From Quadrisphaera setariae (GTDB lineage Bacteria; Actinomycetota; Actinomycetes; Actinomycetales; Quadrisphaeraceae), in the NCBI RefSeq assembly GCF_008041935.1, contig NZ_VKAC01000008.1:62001-126000 (forward strand): 64,000 nucleotides of DNA, in the 5' to 3' direction. The notes under the pieces are model-generated. The model was not told where the DNA came from. It did not search any database and saw only the letters and a list, made by a program, of their open reading frames with translations. Every line of letters starts with the position of its first letter. Position 1 is the stretch's first letter. Positions 1 through 7,980 of the stretch are shown here, piece by piece. The translations under genes and the position numbers were made by a program.

Positions 1-9
1 CTGATCACC

Positions 10-15
10 TAGCGT
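10..15 (+). promoter_or_regulatory. -10 box TAGCGT, leaderless arrangement
   Basis: TAGCGT lies 7 bases before the GTG of the first M16-like gene, so transcription would start at or beside the start codon. The -35 region falls outside the window. Confidence 0.45.
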
Positions 16-22
16 CCGCCGG

Positions 23-1681
23 GTGAGCACGGACCAGGTGGACGGGCAGGCGCACCAGCGGGCGGACGGGCAGGCGGGGCTGCAGGAGCTCGTCGTCGAC
101 GGCGTGCGGGTGTTCCACCAGCCCGGGCCGTCCAAGACCCGCGCCACCCTGTACTTCGGCGTGGGGCTGCGCGACGAGACCTTCGGCACCGTCGGCCTGA
201 CCCACCTCGTCCAGCGCCTCGTCGTGGCGGCGCTACCCACCTCGCGCCTCGAGGCCGAGGTCGGCGTGGCGGTCGACCACACCACCTTCGACGCGTACGG
301 CCGCCCGGAGGAGGTCGGGGAGTTCCTGCGGCGGGTGTGCACCGCGCTGGCCGACCTCCCGCTGGACCGGCTGGCTCGGGAGCGGGGCGCGCTGCTCGTC
401 GAGGGCACCGTCGGGGCCGACAGGACCATGGCCGTGGCGTGGGCCGCCCGCTACGGCTTCGCCGGACCGGGTCTGGCGATCACCGACGGGCACGGCCCGC
501 TGGTCCTCACCGGCGAGGAGGTGCTCGCCCACGCCGCTGAGCACTTCCACGCCGGCCGGGCGGCGCTCGGTGTGCTCGGCCCGCTGCCCGAGGGGCTGAC
601 GCTGCCGCTGCGCAGCGGGACAGCTGCGTCGTCGTCCGCGCCGTCAGCGGCGGCCTCGTCGGTGTCACCGGCGCTGGCGGTCCAGCGCCACCCGCAGCCG
701 CTGCTCGGAGACGGGCCGGAGTGGGTGGAGGCGCCGACGGACGGGGTCGGCCTGCTGCTGGACGGGTTCGCGCCCTACGACCGGGCGGCGGACGTCGCCT
801 GGTCGGTGCTGTGCGAGCGCCTGCGCGACGTCGCGCGCACCGGGCACGGCCTGACGTACTCGGTGGTGTCCGAGATCATCGACAGCGCCGACGGAGACGT
901 CTTCACCGCGGCCCTCGACGTCCGCGAGGGCAGGGGCGCCGAGGTGGCCGGTCTGGTGTGGGAGCAGCTGGTCGACCTGGCCGAGAACGGCCCCACGCGG
1001 GCCGAGCTCGACCACGCGATCGCCGGAGCAGCCGCGGAGATGGACGCCTCGGACGAGGACGTCGCCCGGGCCGAGCCCTTCCGCTGGGCGTTCAGCACCG
1101 CGCTCCACGGTCGCGCCCGCCCGCTGGAGGTGGTCCGCGCCCAGCTGGCCGAGGTCACCGGCGAGGCCGTCCGCGACCGCCTCGCCACCGCCGCGCGCCG
1201 GGCGCTGCTCGTCGTCCCCGCCGGCTTCCAGCTGCCGGAGGCGGCGCAGCAGGCGGCCCCCATCGCCCAGCGGCCGTGGTGCGGGTTGGCTCCGGCGCTC
1301 CCGCCGGGGCGCCAGCTGCGGCCGCCGCTGCTGCACCGGCTGCGCTCGAAGATGGCGCGCCGCCGCCTGGTGCTCACGGACGAGTGCATCGCGCTGCAGG
1401 ACGAGGACGGCGACGTGCACGTGGTGCGCTGGGACGAGGTCGTCGCCGTCGACGAGCTCCCCTACGCGGACGACGGGCTGGCGGTGGTGGGACGGCGCCT
1501 GTGCGGCTTGGCCGTCCACCCCGACCCCTACGGGCGCCAGGCCTACGACGAGCTCCTGCGCCGGCTGGCCCCGCAGGTGGAGAGGCTGCGGCAGGTCCAG
1601 CGCGCGCGGGAGCAGGCGGCTCCCGCCGGCCCCGCCCAGGACGCACAGGACGCACAGGACGCACAGGACGGTGCCGCGTGA
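23..1681 (+). CDS. M16-like peptidase homologue, zinc site degenerate
   Basis: A 552-residue protein with two insulinase-type (M16) lobes, roughly residues 20-200 and 215-410, then a C-terminal segment of about 90 residues (about 440-530) that reads like a bacterial PH-like domain (RLVLTDECIALQDEDG, then VVRWDEVVAV). The M16 zinc motif HxxEH is replaced by H61-L-V-Q64-R65, while the likely third ligand, E127, remains. It is therefore probably non-catalytic and may be a partner subunit, as in many M16 pairs. Its GTG start lies 7 bases after a TAGCGT box. It overlaps the next gene, its paralogue, by 4 bases. The family call is clear, the role is unknown, and no signal peptide is visible. Confidence 0.75.
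   Translation: MSTDQVDGQAHQRADGQAGLQELVVDGVRVFHQPGPSKTRATLYFGVGLRDETFGTVGLTHLVQRLVVAALPTSRLEAEVGVAVDHTTFDAYGRPEEVGEFLRRVCTALADLPLDRLARERGALLVEGTVGADRTMAVAWAARYGFAGPGLAITDGHGPLVLTGEEVLAHAAEHFHAGRAALGVLGPLPEGLTLPLRSGTAASSSAPSAAASSVSPALAVQRHPQPLLGDGPEWVEAPTDGVGLLLDGFAPYDRAADVAWSVLCERLRDVARTGHGLTYSVVSEIIDSADGDVFTAALDVREGRGAEVAGLVWEQLVDLAENGPTRAELDHAIAGAAAEMDASDEDVARAEPFRWAFSTALHGRARPLEVVRAQLAEVTGEAVRDRLATAARRALLVVPAGFQLPEAAQQAAPIAQRPWCGLAPALPPGRQLRPPLLHRLRSKMARRRLVLTDECIALQDEDGDVHVVRWDEVVAVDELPYADDGLAVVGRRLCGLAVHPDPYGRQAYDELLRRLAPQVERLRQVQRAREQAAPAGPAQDAQDAQDAQDGAA
1640..1666 (+). repeat. three tandem 9-bp units
   Basis: GACGCACAG is repeated three times near the end of the first M16-like gene and gives an Asp-Ala-Gln repeat tail. 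The array is in frame and probably arose by slippage. Confidence 0.8.
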
Positions 1682-3282
1682 GCGCGGAGAGCAGCGGCCC
1701 GCAGGTGCAGCCCTCGGGCGGGCCGCGCGAGCTGCTGGTCGACGGCGTCCGGGTGTTCCACCAGACCGGCCCGTCCAAGACCCGCGCCGTCCTGTTCTTC
1801 GGGGTGGGTCTGCAGGACGAGAGCTTCGAGACCATCGGTCTGACGCACCTCGTCGAGCACCTCGCCATGGCGCAGCTGCCCAAGACCCACCTCGACGCGA
1901 ACGCCAGCGTCACCGTCAACCACACCGCCTTCTACGCCCACGGCCGCCCCGACGACGTCGGCGCGTTCCTGCGCCGGGTCTGCGAGGCCCTGGCCGACCT
2001 GCCGCTGGACCACCTCGCCCGCGAGAAGGACGTGGTGGCCGCGGAGGCCGGCGTCGGGGCGGACCTGACGACGGCGGCGGCGTGGACCGCCCGCTACGGG
2101 TTCGCGGGCGCCGGCCTGGTCGCCACGCCCGGGTACGGCCCGCTGGTGCACACCGAGGCCGACGTGGTGTCGCACCTGGCCGCGCACTTCACCGCCGGGC
2201 GGGCCGCGCTCGGCGTGCTCGGGCCGCTGCCGGAGGGGCTGGCCCTCCCGCTGCCTCCGGGCGGCCTGACGACCGGGCCCGCACCCGGGACCGTCTCCGA
2301 GACCGCCGGCGCCCCGGCGGCCGTCCAGGCGCCGCGCCGCTTCCCCCGGCCGCGGCTCGGGGACGGCCCGGAGTACGTCGAAGGCGCGCCGTCACCCGGT
2401 GTGGCCCTGCTGCTCGACGGCTTCGACCCCGACGACCAGGCGGTCAGGGTGGCCCACACGCTGCTGTGCGAGCGCCTGGAGGACCTCGAGCGCGAGCACC
2501 AGGCGCTGGTGTTCTCGGTGGTGTCCGAGACCGTCGACGGGCCCGACGGCGACGTCTTCACCCTCGCCGTCGACGGCCCCGAGGAGCAGGCCGGGGACGT
2601 GGCCCGCCTGGTGTGGGAGCAGTTGGGAGACCTCGCCGCGAACGGCCCGACGCAGGCCGAGCTGGACGACGTGCTCCAGGCGTACGCCGACCAGGTCGAC
2701 CCGACCGACGACGACGTCCGCGAGAGCGAGCCGTTCCGCCTCGCGGCCGAGACCGCGATCGCGGTGGCCGCGGGACGACCGGGCGCCACTCCGCTGGCGC
2801 GGATCGCGGCGGGCGTCGCGGCGACCACCCGCGAGGACGTCCGCGAACGGCTGGCGACCGCCGCGCGCCGCGCGCTGCTCGTGCTCCCCGGCGAGGCGAG
2901 CCTGCCGGAGTCCGCCCAGCGGGTGGCACCCATCGCGGAGCGGCCGTGGTGCCCGCAGGCGCCTGAGCTCCCGCCGGGGCGGCGGCTGCGGCCGAAGCTG
3001 CACCGCCGGCTGCTCGGTTCGTGCGCGGACCGCACGCTCGTGCTGGGGGTGGACAGCATCGCCCAGCAGGACGAGGACGGCACCGTGCACGCGGTGCGCT
3101 GGGACGAGGTGGTCGGCGTCGTCGAGGTGGAGGGCGGTCCCGGGGTCGCGGTGATCGGACCGGACACGTGTCACGTCTGGGTGCACCCGCACTCCTACGG
3201 GAAGGCCGCGCACGCCGAGGTGCTGGAGCGGCTGGCACCGCATGCCGAGCGCATGCGCCGCGCCGTCGCAGGGCGGCGCTAG
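1678..3282 (+). CDS. M16-like peptidase with intact HxxEH
   Basis: A 534-residue paralogue of the preceding protein with the same layout: two M16 lobes and a C-terminal PH-like segment (RTLVLGVDSIAQQDEDG, then AVRWDEVVGVVEV). It keeps the inverzincin motif H57-L-V-E60-H61 and a downstream glutamate, E123, in the position of the third zinc ligand, so it can be the active half of the pair. The GTG start overlaps the stop of the first gene (GTGA), which implies translational coupling and a fixed subunit ratio. The 62-residue gap from H61 to E123 is shorter than the roughly 75 usual in M16, so the active-site geometry needs checking. Substrate unknown; no export signal, so it is probably cytoplasmic. 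Confidence 0.75.
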   Translation: MSAESSGPQVQPSGGPRELLVDGVRVFHQTGPSKTRAVLFFGVGLQDESFETIGLTHLVEHLAMAQLPKTHLDANASVTVNHTAFYAHGRPDDVGAFLRRVCEALADLPLDHLAREKDVVAAEAGVGADLTTAAAWTARYGFAGAGLVATPGYGPLVHTEADVVSHLAAHFTAGRAALGVLGPLPEGLALPLPPGGLTTGPAPGTVSETAGAPAAVQAPRRFPRPRLGDGPEYVEGAPSPGVALLLDGFDPDDQAVRVAHTLLCERLEDLEREHQALVFSVVSETVDGPDGDVFTLAVDGPEEQAGDVARLVWEQLGDLAANGPTQAELDDVLQAYADQVDPTDDDVRESEPFRLAAETAIAVAAGRPGATPLARIAAGVAATTREDVRERLATAARRALLVLPGEASLPESAQRVAPIAERPWCPQAPELPPGRRLRPKLHRRLLGSCADRTLVLGVDSIAQQDEDGTVHAVRWDEVVGVVEVEGGPGVAVIGPDTCHVWVHPHSYGKAAHAEVLERLAPHAERMRRAVAGRR

Positions 3283-3285
3283 GTT
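3280..3285 (+). promoter_or_regulatory. -10 box TAGGTT, leaderless arrangement
   Basis: TAGGTT begins with the TAG stop of the M16-like gene and ends 8 bases before the ATG of the Lrp/AsnC gene, which may give that gene its own leaderless transcript. Confidence 0.4.
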
Positions 3286-3293
3286 CTCCCGGC

Positions 3294-3743
3294 ATGACCC
3301 TCGACGCCACGGACCTGGCACTCGTCCGCGCGCTCAGCGACCACGGACGAGCCACCTTCGCCCAGCTCGCCGGTGAGACCGGCCTGTCGACCTCGGCCAC
3401 GCAGGCCCGGGTCCGCAGGCTGGAGGCCGAGGGGGTCATCGCCGGGTACCGCGCGGTGGTGGACCCGGAGGCCGTGGGGCAGCCGCTGGCCGCGTTCATC
3501 GAGATCACCCCGCTCGACCCGGCCCAGCCCGACGACGCACCCCGGCGCCTGGAGCACCTGCCGGAGATCAGCGCCTGCTACTCGGTGGCCGGTGACGCCA
3601 GCTACCTGCTCATGGCGCGGGTGGCCTCGCCGCGGGCGCTGGAGGACCTGCTCCAGCGGATCCGCTCGGCGGCGTCGGTGCGCACGCGCAGCACGGTGGT
3701 GCTGCAGACCTTCTTCGAGCGCGCCACCGCCCCCCTGTCGTAA
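3294..3743 (+). CDS. Lrp/AsnC family transcriptional regulator
   Basis: 149 residues, the usual family size. An N-terminal winged helix-turn-helix (about 5-60, LATELAGETGLSTS-like with ARVRRLEAEGVIAGY) is followed by the RAM ligand-binding and oligomerisation domain (about 66-142, ending in TVVLQTFFER). Lrp/AsnC proteins sense amino acids. The next gene is L-lysine 6-aminotransferase, the same pairing as lrpA and lat in mycobacteria, so lysine or a derivative is a likely effector. It lies 11 bases after the M16-like pair but has its own possible promoter. Confidence 0.9.
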   Translation: MTLDATDLALVRALSDHGRATFAQLAGETGLSTSATQARVRRLEAEGVIAGYRAVVDPEAVGQPLAAFIEITPLDPAQPDDAPRRLEHLPEISACYSVAGDASYLLMARVASPRALEDLLQRIRSAASVRTRSTVVLQTFFERATAPLS

Positions 3744-3777
3744 GAAAGTGCGACCTAGGACTAGATGAGCAGGCGAT

Positions 3778-3807
3778 TGTCCGGTCGAGCGTTGATCTGG
3801 CCGGACA
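3778..3807 (+). promoter_or_regulatory. inverted repeat over the lat -35 region
   Basis: TGTCCGG (3778-3784) and CCGGACA (3801-3807) form a perfect 7-bp inverted repeat with a 16-base spacer. A -35-like TTGATC (3792-3797) sits inside it, 18 bases before the -10 box TAGCGT. It is a candidate operator for the adjacent Lrp/AsnC protein, by position only. Confidence 0.5.
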
Positions 3808-3815
3808 TCCACCTG

Positions 3816-3821
3816 TAGCGT
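3816..3821 (+). promoter_or_regulatory. -10 box TAGCGT of the lat gene
   Basis: TAGCGT lies 6 bases before the ATG at 3828 and 18 bases after TTGATC. This is the most complete sigma-70-type promoter in this part of the window and predicts a leaderless mRNA. Confidence 0.6.
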
Positions 3822-3827
3822 CCGGCC

Positions 3828-5198
3828 ATGGCCGTGATGACGCACACCCGCACCACCTCCTCGACCAGCTCGTCGACCACCTCGTCGATCAGCGCTGGCG
3901 AGGTCCTGCCGTCGCTGGCGCGCCACCTGCTCGTCGACGGGTACGACCTCGTCGTCGACCTGGCCGGCTCCCACGGCTCCTGGCTGCGCGACGCCACCAC
4001 GGGCCGCGAGCTCCTCGACCTGTTCACGTACTTCGCGTCCAACCCACTCGGCACCAACCACCCCGGGCTCACCGACGACCCGGCCTTCCTGGCGAGGCTC
4101 CAGGCCACGGCGGTCCACAAGCCCAGCAACTCCGACATCTACACCACGCAGCTCGCGGAGTTCGTCGACACCTTCGCCCGCGTGGTCGGGCACCCGCAGC
4201 TGCCGCACCTCTTCTTCATCGACGGCGGTGCGCTGGCCGTGGAGAACGCCCTGAAGGTCGCGTTCGACTGGAAGAGCCGCCTCAACGAGAGCAAGGGCCT
4301 CGACCCGGCGCTCGGCACGCAGGTGATGCACCTGGAGGGCGCCTTCCACGGCCGCTCCGGCTACACGCTGTCGCTGACCAACACCGACCCGAACAAGACC
4401 GCGCGGTTCCCGCAGTTCGGCTGGCCGCGCATCGCCGCCCCCCACACCGGCCTCGGCGACGACGCCACCGTCGAGCGCGGCGAGGACGAGGCCCTCGCCG
4501 CCGCCCGCTCGGCCTTCGAGGCGAACCCGCACGACATCGCCTGCTTCGTCATGGAGCCGATCCAGGGCGAGGGTGGCGACCGCCACTTCCGCCCGCGCTT
4601 CCTGCAGCTCATGAAGGAGCTGTGCCACGCGCACGACGCGCTGTTCATCCTCGACGAGGTGCAGACCGGCGTCGGGATGACCGGCACGACGTGGGCGTTC
4701 GAGCAGCTGGGCGTCGTCCCCGACGTGGTCTCCTTCGGCAAGAAGGCGCAGGTCTGCGGGGTCATGGCCGGCGGACGCGTCGACGAGGTGCCCGACAACG
4801 TCTTCGCCGTCAGCTCGCGCATCAACTCCACCTGGGGCGGCAACCTCACCGACATGGTCAGGTCGCAGCGCATCCTCGAGGTCATCGAGGCCGAGGGCCT
4901 CGTGGAGCGCGCGGGTCTGCTCGGCGCCCAGCTCCTGTCGCGCCTGCAGGACCTCGCCACCCGCCACCCGGTGGTGACGCACCCGCGCGGTCGCGGCCTC
5001 ATGTGCGCCGTCGACCTGCCCGACGCCGCCACGCGCAACGCCGTGGTCGCTGCGCTCGGGGACGAGGGCGTGCTCGTGCTCGGGTGCGGCACGCGCAGCC
5101 TGCGCTTCCGCCCGTCCCTGGCGGTGACCCCCGACGAGCTCGACGCCGGCGTCGACGCGCTCGACCGGGTGCTCACGCGCACCGCGGGCGCCGCCTGA
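3828..5198 (+). CDS. lat: L-lysine 6-aminotransferase (lysine epsilon-aminotransferase)
   Basis: A 456-residue class III PLP aminotransferase that moves the epsilon amino group of lysine to 2-oxoglutarate, giving aminoadipate semialdehyde and glutamate. Landmarks: LDLFTYFASNPLGTNHP near the N-terminus, FIDGGALAVENALKVAFDWK, GAFHGRSGYTLSLTNT, the PLP aspartate in FILDEVQTG, and the Schiff-base lysine in SFGKKAQVCG (K305 or K306). All match the Lat subfamily. The first 20 residues are low-complexity Ser/Thr, and a second ATG three codons in is possible. The adjacent Lrp/AsnC gene supports the assignment. Lat may feed lysine catabolism or pipecolate and aminoadipate formation; no beta-lactam genes are nearby. 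Confidence 0.93.
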   Translation: MAVMTHTRTTSSTSSSTTSSISAGEVLPSLARHLLVDGYDLVVDLAGSHGSWLRDATTGRELLDLFTYFASNPLGTNHPGLTDDPAFLARLQATAVHKPSNSDIYTTQLAEFVDTFARVVGHPQLPHLFFIDGGALAVENALKVAFDWKSRLNESKGLDPALGTQVMHLEGAFHGRSGYTLSLTNTDPNKTARFPQFGWPRIAAPHTGLGDDATVERGEDEALAAARSAFEANPHDIACFVMEPIQGEGGDRHFRPRFLQLMKELCHAHDALFILDEVQTGVGMTGTTWAFEQLGVVPDVVSFGKKAQVCGVMAGGRVDEVPDNVFAVSSRINSTWGGNLTDMVRSQRILEVIEAEGLVERAGLLGAQLLSRLQDLATRHPVVTHPRGRGLMCAVDLPDAATRNAVVAALGDEGVLVLGCGTRSLRFRPSLAVTPDELDAGVDALDRVLTRTAGAA

Positions 5199-5218
5199 GC
5201 CGCCCGGAGGCCCCTGCG

Positions 5219-5224
5219 TAGGGT
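5219..5224 (+). promoter_or_regulatory. -10 box TAGGGT, leaderless arrangement
   Basis: TAGGGT lies 6 bases before the GTG of the sugar-phosphate isomerase homologue. No convincing -35 box is visible. Confidence 0.45.
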
Positions 5225-5230
5225 CGAGCG

Positions 5231-6082
5231 GTGCGCGTGGAGCCCACCGTCCTGCCCTCCCCCGAAGCCCTCGGCGAAGCGGCTGCCGCCGCGGTCGTCG
5301 AGGGTCTCGCCGCTGCCCGAGCCCGCCGGGCGGACGCGTTCGTGCTCGGCTGCCCCACGGGACGCAGCCCGGCCACCACCTACGCCGCGCTGGCGCGGCG
5401 GGTGGCGGCGGAGCGGGTCGACGTCAGCCGGCTCGTCGTCGTCCTCATGGACGAGTACCTGGTCCAGGCCAGCTCGTCGGCTGGTCAGGACGACGACGGC
5501 GGGCTGGCCCTGGAGGACCCGGCCGCGCTGCACTCGTGCGCGCGGTACGGCCGGGAGGTGGTGCTCGAGCCGCTGCAGCGCGCCGCGGGCGCCGGGCGCG
5601 GCCCCGCCGACGACGCCCTCTGGCTGCCCGACCCCGCCGCTCCTGCCGTCGCCGGAGGTCCGGCGGCGTACGACGCCCGGATCGCCGATGCGGGCGGTGT
5701 CGACCTGTTCCTCCTGGCCAGCGGCGCGAGCGACGGCCACGTGGCGTTCAACCCGCCAGGCACCCCCGCTGGCGCGGAGACGCGGGTGGTGGAGCTGCCG
5801 GAGAGCACCCGGCGCGACAACCTGGGCACCTTCCCCAGCTTCGGCGGGGACCTGGCGAACGTGCCGCGGCACGGCGTCAGCGTGGGGGTCGCGACCATCC
5901 GCGACCTGTCCAGGTCGGTGCTGATGCTCTGCCACGGCACGGGCAAGGGCACCGCGGTGGCGCGCCTGGCCGGCGCCGAGGCGTACGACCGGTCGTGGCC
6001 CGCGACCGTGCTGTCGGACTGCGCGTCGCCGCGCTTCCTCGTGGACCGCGCCGCGGCAGCCGCGGCCGCAGCGACCCGCTGA
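5231..6082 (+). CDS. glucosamine-6-phosphate isomerase/6-phosphogluconolactonase fold protein
   Basis: A 283-residue NagB/RpiA-fold protein. It shows the phosphate loop CPTGRSP, the MDEY segment carrying the catalytic aspartate of GlcN6P deaminases, and SDGHVAFNPPG in place of NagB's NDGHIAFNEP. The Asp and His of the NagB relay are present, but the following glutamate (E148 in E. coli NagB) is proline. Strict NagB chemistry is therefore doubtful, and it may act on another sugar phosphate. The GTG start is set by a TAGGGT box 6 bases upstream. It stands alone between lat and a diguanylate cyclase, with no amino-sugar genes nearby. Confidence 0.75.
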   Translation: MRVEPTVLPSPEALGEAAAAAVVEGLAAARARRADAFVLGCPTGRSPATTYAALARRVAAERVDVSRLVVVLMDEYLVQASSSAGQDDDGGLALEDPAALHSCARYGREVVLEPLQRAAGAGRGPADDALWLPDPAAPAVAGGPAAYDARIADAGGVDLFLLASGASDGHVAFNPPGTPAGAETRVVELPESTRRDNLGTFPSFGGDLANVPRHGVSVGVATIRDLSRSVLMLCHGTGKGTAVARLAGAEAYDRSWPATVLSDCASPRFLVDRAAAAAAAATR

Positions 6083-6137
6083 CCAGCCGAGCAGCCGACC
6101 GCCTGCTGTCTGCCGGTCGTGGGACGCCGGGGAGGCG

Positions 6138-7376
6138 GTGTCGGTGGCCGGCGCCATGATGGGTCGTGTGACGTGGCGGAGCTGGCCGGTGGTGAGCCGC
6201 CTGGAGTGGCGCACCGCGGTGCTCGCCCTCCTGGCGGCGCTGGCTGCTGCCTCCTCCGCCGTGGTCCTCGCCGTCGACCTCGCCACCGGTGGTGGGCTGG
6301 CGATCGCGCGGGGTGTGGTGGCTGCCACGTGCGCGGCCGCCGTCGTCGTCGCGGGGCTCCTGGTGTGGCGCCGGCGCGTGAGCGACGCCCAGGCCGGCGT
6401 GCTGCTGCACCTGGGGGCGGTGGCCACGGCGGTGTCCGGCGTGGTCCAGCCCGACCTCGGCTGGCAGTGGCTCAGCGCCTCGGCGCTCACCGCCATCCCC
6501 GTGGTGGGCGTCATGCACCTGCGCGGCTGGGGGCTGCTGTCGCTCACCGCGGTGGCGTGCCTCGGTGCGCCGCTGGTCTTCGCCGCGTGGGAGCCGCGGT
6601 CGCTGCTGACGCTCATCGCCTCGGTGGCGATGGCCGCCGTGCCCGCCGTGGTGGTGGGCGTGGTGTGGGCGCTGGCGCAGCAGCTCGACGCGGCGCGGGC
6701 CGCTGCCGCCCGGGCGGCCGGGCTGGACGAGCTGACGGGGCTGCTGAACCGGCACGGGCTGGCGATGCGCGTCGGTCCGCTGGTGCGGGCGGCGGCGCGC
6801 GCCGGGGAGCACGTGTCGGTGGTCGTGGCCGACGTCGACCACTTCAAGCGCGTCAACGACACCCACGGGCACCTCGTCGGAGACCGGGTGCTCGTGGCCG
6901 TGGCCGACGCGCTGCGCGGCGCCGTCCGCGAGGACGACCTGCTCGTGCGCTGGGGCGGGGAGGAGATCGCGCTGGTGGCGCGCGGGGAGGCCCGGCGCGT
7001 GACGCGGCTGGCGGAGCGGCTGCGGGTGGCCGTGGAGGACGTCGACGAGCCGGGCCTGCCCCGCGTCACCGTCAGCCTGGGCACGGCCAGCACGCCGGCC
7101 CCCACCCGCACCAGCGACGACGGCGCGTCCGAGCTGTCGGCGCGTCTGCTCGACCGCGCCGACGCCGCGCTCTACGAGGCCAAGCGGACCGGGCGCAACC
7201 GGGTCTGCCACAGCGGTCTCCTGCACCCGACGAGCCCGCCGAGCTCAGTCCTTGCCGCGCCCGCCACTGCGTCTGCGACGGTCCCGATGACCCTGGCGGC
7301 AGAACCGTCGGTGGTGACCCTCCCCGCGGACCCCGTGGTCGCCCTTCCCGGCACCGCCGTCCCTCCCAGCACCTGA
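6138..7376 (+). CDS. membrane GGDEF diguanylate cyclase
   Basis: About 412 residues. The N-terminal half holds roughly six hydrophobic segments (residues 25-190), followed by a short linker (AQQLDAARAAAARAAGLDELTGLLNRHG) into a GGDEF domain. The metal and substrate residues appear in VVVADVDHFKRVNDTHGHLVGD, and the active-site signature is G273-G274-E275-E276-I, an active-type GGEE form that should make c-di-GMP from GTP. The C-terminal 60 residues after KRTGRNRVC are low complexity. GGAGG at 6131-6135 is too close to the GTG at 6138 but well spaced for the GTG at 6144, which may be the true start. No EAL domain is present. Confidence 0.88.
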   Translation: MSVAGAMMGRVTWRSWPVVSRLEWRTAVLALLAALAAASSAVVLAVDLATGGGLAIARGVVAATCAAAVVVAGLLVWRRRVSDAQAGVLLHLGAVATAVSGVVQPDLGWQWLSASALTAIPVVGVMHLRGWGLLSLTAVACLGAPLVFAAWEPRSLLTLIASVAMAAVPAVVVGVVWALAQQLDAARAAAARAAGLDELTGLLNRHGLAMRVGPLVRAAARAGEHVSVVVADVDHFKRVNDTHGHLVGDRVLVAVADALRGAVREDDLLVRWGGEEIALVARGEARRVTRLAERLRVAVEDVDEPGLPRVTVSLGTASTPAPTRTSDDGASELSARLLDRADAALYEAKRTGRNRVCHSGLLHPTSPPSSVLAAPATASATVPMTLAAEPSVVTLPADPVVALPGTAVPPST

Positions 7377-7437
7377 CGCGCTGCGCTGCCCGGCGCGACG
7401 GGCCTGGGAGCTGCGCACGCCCCCCCCCGGGAAGGGC

Positions 7438-7947
7438 TCAGGTGCTGCGACGGTCGAGCGCGGCTTCGATCCTGTCCACGGCGTCGGCCGGGCGCTCGTG
7501 CTCCCACACCCGCAGCGGCAGCCAGCCCGCCGCGAGCAGCTCGGCGTCAGTGCGGGCGTCGCGCTCGCGGATGCTCGCCAGCTTCACCTCCCACCAGGCG
7601 CGGTTGGCCTTCGGGACGTGCAGGTGCTCCGGGCAGGAGTGCCAGAAGCAGCCGTCGACGAACACCGCCACGCGCCGCCCGCGCAGCACCACGTCAGCGC
7701 GTCGCCGGCGGCTGGTGCCAGCTGGTGTCGCATCCACGAGGTAGCGGTGGCCGCGGCGCCAGAGCTCGCGGCGCACCGCCAGCTCCGGCGCGGTGTCCCG
7801 CCTGCGGTTGGCGCGCATGGTGCGCGCCGCTGCCGGCGATGACGGCGGCGGCGCCGGTGGCACGACGGTCGGTCGCGTCACCACCACCAGCCCGTCCAGC
7901 TCCGGGTCACCCGCCACACCCGGCACCCTGCCCGCCACCCCTGACAC
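7438..7947 (-). CDS. vsr: very short patch repair endonuclease (Vsr family)
   Basis: 169 residues. The Vsr core begins at about residue 43 (MRANRRRDTAPELAVRRELWRRG) and contains RADVVLRGRRVAVFVDGCFWHSCPEH with the catalytic aspartate and histidines, then PKANRAWW and IRERD. Vsr nicks 5' of the T in T:G mismatches left by deamination of 5-methylcytosine. The first 42 residues are proline-rich, so translation may instead start at the internal ATG at 7821. No cytosine methyltransferase lies in this window, so its partner must be elsewhere or the gene is an orphan. It ends 34 bases before the XRE gene start, in the same direction. Confidence 0.88.
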   Translation of the reverse strand: MSGVAGRVPGVAGDPELDGLVVVTRPTVVPPAPPPSSPAAARTMRANRRRDTAPELAVRRELWRRGHRYLVDATPAGTSRRRRADVVLRGRRVAVFVDGCFWHSCPEHLHVPKANRAWWEVKLASIRERDARTDAELLAAGWLPLRVWEHERPADAVDRIEAALDRRST

Positions 7948-7980
7948 CTCGTCCCCCCCGTGCGCACCTCCCGCGGGACG

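Noticed and set aside
4361-7111. A 916-codon open frame on the minus strand across lat, the NagB-like gene and the GGDEF gene
   Set aside because: The translation is low-complexity Ser/Arg/Pro, and it opposes three genes with clear domains. Stop codons are rare in GC-rich DNA, so such frames arise by chance.
7405-7440. Run of nine C bases after the GGDEF gene as a terminator or phase-variation tract
   Set aside because: It lies outside any coding start and has no paired stem; it may even be a sequencing-prone homopolymer.
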